Origin: Anaerolineae bacterium
GTDB taxonomy: Bacteria; Chloroflexota; Anaerolineae; Aggregatilineales; Phototrophicaceae
NCBI GenBank assembly: GCA_028284565.1
Contig: JANQRM010000600.1
Location: forward strand, 1 to 14,607
Length of the DNA: 14,607 nucleotides
Direction of reading: 5' to 3'
The notes under the pieces are model-generated. The model worked only from the letters and a program-made list of their open reading frames with translations. It searched no databases and was not told the DNA's origin. This document shows, piece by piece, positions 11,355 through 14,607 of the stretch; the first letter of the stretch is position 1; each line of letters opens with the position of its first letter. Both the position numbers and the translations under genes were made by a program.

Positions 11355-11650
11355 TTACTCGTGTGTCATGAAGCCAAGTGACTGTCGCGCTGCTTCCTCA
11401 TAATCTGATCGTGCCATGCCCCCATTCACCTGCTCATCTCTACTGGCTACCATCAAAATCGCTTGAAGTAAGTCGGTGACTTGCCCCTGTTCTTAAAAAA
11501 GGCGGCTAATGCCACCCAAGGCGACCAGAGTTCGATCGAACGGTTGTGGACGGAACGTAACTAGGGACGCTCAAAATAGTTGCGATAAAACGTCTGAAAT
11601 TGGGTCAGGCTCAAGACATACAAGTGGTGGCGGGCAGTACTTCTCACCCA
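11355..11650 (-). pseudogene. Decayed coding sequence, unidentified
   Basis: From a GTG near 11646 the minus strand reads RHHLYVLSLTQFQTFYRNYF then ERP, an in-frame TAG, and LRSVHNRSIELWSPWVALAA, followed by FFKNRG. A one-base loss in the GGGG run near 11484-11487 would switch the frame to QVTDLLQAILMVASRDEQVN and GGMARSDYEEAARQSLGFMT, ending at the TAA at 11355. The composition of the joined text looks protein-like, with regular amphipathic helices, but I do not recognise the family. A stop plus a frameshift within 100 codons suggest a remnant. It lies between the broken IS and the DUF6159-like gene and may be part of the same eroded mobile DNA. Confidence 0.4.
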
Positions 11651-11692
11651 AATGCCACATCACCGACGGAGATCTGAGATAGATTGACGAGA

Positions 11693-12571
11693 CTATCCGC
11701 GTTTGGGCTTGAATGCGCCTTCGATCATATCGGCTTCAAAGAAGTCGCTAACTGTACCCTCAGTTGCATAGAGATATAGTGCTGCCTGATAGATGCCACT
11801 CAATACTGAACTAAGCAAACCAAGGATCGATAATGCCAACACTATTAAGGCAATGCCAAGGAAGATGACTATTTCTGAACCCATAGAAAACGCCAGCGCA
11901 AAAATGGGGAAGCCAAGCAAAATCACGCCAAACATCATCAGACCAAATACCATCCCAATACCGAATTCCCCAACGAGTTGCTCGCCCCAGGTTTCCTTGA
12001 GCAGGCTACCACTACGCTTGATGGCATCGATCGGACCGACATCCTCGACGACCAGCACAGGAACGACCATATATGTGATAATACTCCAAGCAAAGCCGAG
12101 GATCCCAGCGATAATTTGTGAGATAATGTTGTCGTTGTTCTGGATTGCCCGCAGGATCATGCCGACCGTTGCGGCAATCACGGCGTAGCCCAAGATATGC
12201 CCAATACGTGATTGGGCAATACGGAAGCCATCACGCACGGTAGGGTCGCCACCTTGCAGACGGATCATGGCTGCACCGACCAACGCTGTATTGGAAAAGG
12301 TGATGATGGTGTAATTGACCAGATAAAACAGAAAGGCTACGACTAAGCCTATGATCTCCGCGCCGGTGGATGCTACATCCGACCCGACGCTATCGGCAAC
12401 CGCTTGGAGGACACCTGACCCGATCATCGGAATGGCGAAACTAATCAGCACAACAATCAGCGCAAACGTCGAAACAATCGGGAAGACGACCAATTCCTTG
12501 TCTGCCCGTAGTACTGCCCAGCTTGCTTTGATCAATCGCCAGCTATTTGATATTTTGCCGAACATATACAT
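11693..12571 (-). CDS. DUF6159-like multi-pass membrane protein
   Basis: This 292-residue protein has a short cytoplasmic N-terminus (FGKISNSWRLIKASWAVLRADKEL) characteristic of the DUF6159 family. About six hydrophobic segments follow, at roughly 28-50, 74-96, 128-146, 153-180, 206-234 and 238-270. Between the fourth and fifth is a conserved-looking amphipathic stretch (VEDVGPIDAIKRSGSLLKET), and the C-terminal tail is FFEADMIEGAFKPKRG. The function is unknown. Two ATGs lie close together (12571 and 12565), and GAAAG lies 4 bases before the first. It has no obvious operon partner: decayed DNA lies downstream and 331 bases without a gene lie upstream. Confidence 0.75.
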   Translation of the reverse strand: MYMFGKISNSWRLIKASWAVLRADKELVVFPIVSTFALIVVLISFAIPMIGSGVLQAVADSVGSDVASTGAEIIGLVVAFLFYLVNYTIITFSNTALVGAAMIRLQGGDPTVRDGFRIAQSRIGHILGYAVIAATVGMILRAIQNNDNIISQIIAGILGFAWSIITYMVVPVLVVEDVGPIDAIKRSGSLLKETWGEQLVGEFGIGMVFGLMMFGVILLGFPIFALAFSMGSEIVIFLGIALIVLALSILGLLSSVLSGIYQAALYLYATEGTVSDFFEADMIEGAFKPKRG

Positions 12572-12902
12572 TTACTTTCAACTAGTTTATTCGATATCTC
12601 AGACATGAAGGATCATCTATTGTCAGCCTGTATGTCGTCTGAGGTTTTTGGATACAAGTGGTCAAGACATAAAGGACGTATCTCCTAAATTTTACACCGA
12701 AATAGTGGTCCCTGTTTGACATTCAGATTTGTAGTCGAAAACTGATGTTGCCACTAAACATATTTTACTTGAAATACTGACAATAGTGAGTAGAAAGCTT
12801 TTACTTCATACTCATTCTAGAGGAAAAATGGGATGCATTCGTCAGTGACATCACTTCGCCCCTATTCGGCGGGATGGGATTTTAGATATCCAGTCACATT
12901 AC
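12572..12902. other. Intergenic region without recognised features
   Basis: Between the DUF6159-like gene and the small exported protein I see no gene, no clear terminator and no complete promoter. A CTGACA on the minus strand (12625-12630) and a TTGACA on the plus strand (12716-12721) both lack a matching -10 at the right spacing. Confidence 0.4.
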
Positions 12903-13127
12903 CTACCTCAGAATCGAGCCGTGCCAAAATCCTAAATCATGCCCGTCGCCCTCAAACTGGTAAATTGGGTTGAGGAAGACCATCTTCATCAGGATGAATT
13001 GCCCCTCTTCATTCATCAGAAAAACATCTTCAAAACCGCATTCCCCATACGAGTAGTTGTCGCGTTCATTGAAGATAATCCACCAATCGGCTTGGGCGTC
13101 CTGTGATGAGACCAAACTCAACAGCAC
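12903..13127 (-). CDS. Small exported protein, unidentified
   Basis: The frame from the GTG at 13127 gives 74 residues, but it is open upstream to a TAG at about 13178, and the upstream residues (CSIVVLLSLVSSQDAQA, ending before DWW) look like a signal peptide with an AxA cleavage site. The true start is therefore uncertain and may be a rare codon upstream or have been lost by mutation. The mature part is acidic and aromatic (WWIIFNERDNYSYGECGFED...GHDLGFWHGS), with one cysteine. No family is recognised. It follows the ABC-2-like permease gene by about 35 bases on the same strand and could be the last gene of that operon. No good ribosome binding site is seen at the GTG. Confidence 0.45.
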   Translation of the reverse strand: MLLSLVSSQDAQADWWIIFNERDNYSYGECGFEDVFLMNEEGQFILMKMVFLNPIYQFEGDGHDLGFWHGSILR

Positions 13128-13162
13128 AACGATTGAACACCGATTAGAAGTTATCGACAGCG

Positions 13163-13957
13163 TTACGTGGTAGCTCTATCATCCGTTAAGTTTATGACAT
13201 ATACACACAAAAGGATGAGAATTGTGTAACTTAGACATCCCAACATAACCAGTAATACGAAGGATAAGTTCACGAATTTGTATAGTAGTAATTTACAGAT
13301 TAGACATAGCCCGCCTATAAAGGTGATGAATCTGATGACTGGCATGGCGTATCTTGCCAGTGGCAATTCATTGTCCAAAATCGCAGTTGACATGCTTAAC
13401 ATCATACTCAGCAAACAATCCAATAAGGAGATACTCCCTATGGCAGTGATAAGCAATGGAACGTGTAGCGGATGCTTCAACAGGTGATGAATGGTCTCTG
13501 TATTCAACAATTGGAAGACAAAAACGCCGCTGAGAATATGGAAGAGTAAAAGACTGGCAATGGTAAACTTGGTATTGTTCAATATATTGAGGAATTTGCT
13601 CCACAGAATGTCGCCAAGGCGAAGATTCGATAGCAAGAGTAAATCCCACGTACGGTGCGCCTGTTCATCAGTAATGCTCATGCTTGCCTGTAGATTGAGA
13701 TATAATGTCACAATAACATGAGACACGATTCCAAGTACGACCAGAAAGAACAAAATTAAGGGATTGCGCCAGAACTGGACATGAAATGGCACATTACTAT
13801 CCAGTCGCATTGTGACAATAAGGAGCATCAGCACGAGTAGTCCCACACTCAATATTCCAAATCGTGAAAGTCGTGGTTGTTTTGGGGAGGATAGTCTAGC
13901 TTGCTGTCGCTGGGAACGACTACGTAATGGGTTCTGAAATAGATTGTTTTTTAGCAT
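13163..13957 (-). CDS. ABC-2-like transporter permease
   Basis: This 264-residue protein has a basic N-terminal region (residues 1-32), then about six membrane segments, at roughly 33-51, 64-90, 127-150, 166-192, 205-228 and 231-256. Between the second and third is the sequence SITDEQAHRTWDLLLLSNLR followed by LGDILWSKFLNIL. This corresponds to the permease signature of ABC-2-type exporters (an E-R-G/T-W-x-L-L-L-x-(S/T)-x-L loop with an I..GK-like end), which sits next to the first transmembrane pair. No ATPase gene is visible; it could lie to the right beyond the window, with the WD40 protein in between. The ATG at 13957 is 13 bases after the stop of the preceding small gene, so translation is probably coupled. 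A purine-rich GGCGGGC is upstream. Confidence 0.6.
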   Translation of the reverse strand: MLKNNLFQNPLRSRSQRQQARLSSPKQPRLSRFGILSVGLLVLMLLIVTMRLDSNVPFHVQFWRNPLILFFLVVLGIVSHVIVTLYLNLQASMSITDEQAHRTWDLLLLSNLRLGDILWSKFLNILNNTKFTIASLLLFHILSGVFVFQLLNTETIHHLLKHPLHVPLLITAIGSISLLDCLLSMMLSMSTAILDNELPLARYAMPVIRFITFIGGLCLICKLLLYKFVNLSFVLLVMLGCLSYTILILLCVYVINLTDDRATT

Positions 13958-13970
13958 GATTGCCCGCCGT

Positions 13971-14162
13971 CTAACATGCCATCAGACTGGTAGCGAAGGA
14001 TCGGTCATTATTGGTTTGCAAGACAAACTCTGACCGATGACAGTGGCGATAGGTAGTTTGATTCACTGATAATTGGGAACTCAATATCGTTACCAGGATC
14101 ATGACAAGGAAGAAACCAATTGAAAATCCTGCCATAAGTCCAAAGATAATTGAACGATTCAT
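13971..14162 (-). CDS. Small single-pass membrane protein, unidentified
   Basis: These 63 residues have one transmembrane segment (about 5-29, IIFGLMAGFSIGFFLVMILV) and a short polar tail (NQTTYRHCHRSEFVLQTNND). AGGAG lies 6 bases before the ATG at 14162, a strong ribosome binding site. The gene lies 11 bases after the WD40 gene and 13 bases before the permease, so the three form a tight operon. The tail may be an off-register reading if a base is missing, but nothing in the window demonstrates this. Confidence 0.6.
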   Translation of the reverse strand: MNRSIIFGLMAGFSIGFFLVMILVTILSSQLSVNQTTYRHCHRSEFVLQTNNDRSFATSLMAC

Positions 14163-14173
14163 CAGGATACTCC

Positions 14174-14607
14174 TTAAGATTGCTCATCAGTTTCGCAGAA
14201 GGGCTGTATTTGGAACTCGATACGTTCTTCACAGGTGAAGGGGCGGATATATCGATTCTGGTCGATCCAATCCAATAACGTGTCATTGGTAATCCAAGTT
14301 CGGACAGTTCCATCTAGCGATGATGATACCGGAGTCCCATCGGGCAGATAGTTAACCCTCCAAACCGGGCGAGGATGAGCACCAAGCACTTGCAAATGAC
14401 CGGTTTCAACATCAAGGCGTGTAACGGTTCCATTTGCCCATCCCGTAAGCAGACCCTGTCCGTCCGGCGAAAATGCGGTTCCAAATGACAGTGAAAAACC
14501 TGTTATTGAGGTTACGCGGTGGAGTTCGTGTCCAGTAGTCGTATCAAATACATGGATACCGCCAGGTTGCACACCATAAGAAACAGCAACCATGTCCGCA
14601 TTCGGAT
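14174..14607 (-). CDS. WD40-repeat protein, C-terminal part (5' end outside window)
   Basis: The frame is open to the right edge and ends at 14174. It shows WD40/beta-propeller blades: MVAVSYGVQPGGIHVFDTTTGHEL, FSPDGQGLLTGWANGTVTRL-DVETG, and the last full blade VWRVNYLPDG...SSLDGTVRTW. A short helix then precedes NRYIRPFTCEERIEFQIQPF and a final Cys. This tail, with (L/F)TCEER...(I/V).P.C, closes many Chloroflexota WD40 and kinase-WD40 proteins, in which the two cysteines may pair outside the cell. The residues before the apparent ATG at 14593 (PNAD) continue the blade, so the true start lies beyond the window. It is followed at 11 bases by the small membrane protein gene. Confidence 0.8.
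   Translation of the reverse strand, partial: PNADMVAVSYGVQPGGIHVFDTTTGHELHRVTSITGFSLSFGTAFSPDGQGLLTGWANGTVTRLDVETGHLQVLGAHPRPVWRVNYLPDGTPVSSSLDGTVRTWITNDTLLDWIDQNRYIRPFTCEERIEFQIQPFCETDEQS

Noticed and set aside
11156..11371. Plus-strand open frame of 71 codons across the IS remnant
   Set aside because: Recognisable transposase residues are on the other strand, and the frame has no start signal or family resemblance.
12700..12745. Perfect TTGACA at 12716-12721 on the plus strand as a promoter
   Set aside because: No -10-like hexamer occurs 16-18 bases downstream, and no plus-strand gene follows.

Overview
The window looks like an accessory region of a Chloroflexota-type bacterium, probably a plasmid, a chromid or an integrated plasmid-like element. 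This is inferred from gene content: a DUF4058 protein, a STAND NTPase with long TPRs, a DUF6159-like membrane protein, a WD40 protein with a Cys-containing tail, and short palindromes ending in CCCTAC. No rRNA or tRNA gene and no CRISPR array were seen.

Layout. Bases 1-459 hold the C-terminal catalytic half of a tyrosine recombinase. A DUF4058 gene follows (587-1519), flanked on both sides by copies of a small G/C-rich dispersed repeat. Next, on the minus strand, are a frameshifted small helical protein (1639-1895), a large NB-ARC/TPR STAND protein broken by two frame breaks (2012-4631), and a protein with four regular CX2CX13CX3C zinc-binding units (4673-5335). A minus-strand DNA-binding protein that could be a replication initiator lies at 5628-7067. 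Upstream of it is a structured leader: a 10-bp inverted repeat around a TA-rich promoter-like core, a hairpin, a 12-bp palindrome and a plus-strand terminator. A gene-poor stretch (7288-8106) carries long inverted repeats. A two-TM pentapeptide-repeat protein (8107-8876) is also split by a one-base frameshift. Divergent from it are parA (9147-9959) and an overlapping ParB-like adaptor gene (9932-10642), preceded by a 7-bp inverted repeat.

Bases 10643-11692 are a graveyard: a decayed IS6/IS240-type transposase and a second, unidentified decayed reading frame. The right end (11693-14607, all minus strand) looks like ordinary host genes: a DUF6159-like membrane protein, then an apparent operon of a WD40 protein, a one-TM small protein, an ABC-2-like permease and a small exported protein.

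How it fits together: the initiator-like protein plus ParA/ParB-like pair suggests a self-maintaining replicon, with the STAND/TPR and zinc-finger genes as cargo that could serve in defence or signalling. The most striking global pattern is that several minus-strand genes return to a perfect family register if one base, often in a homopolymer, is added back. This points either to systematic assembly indels or to real decay, and should be resolved before any of these genes is called dead.
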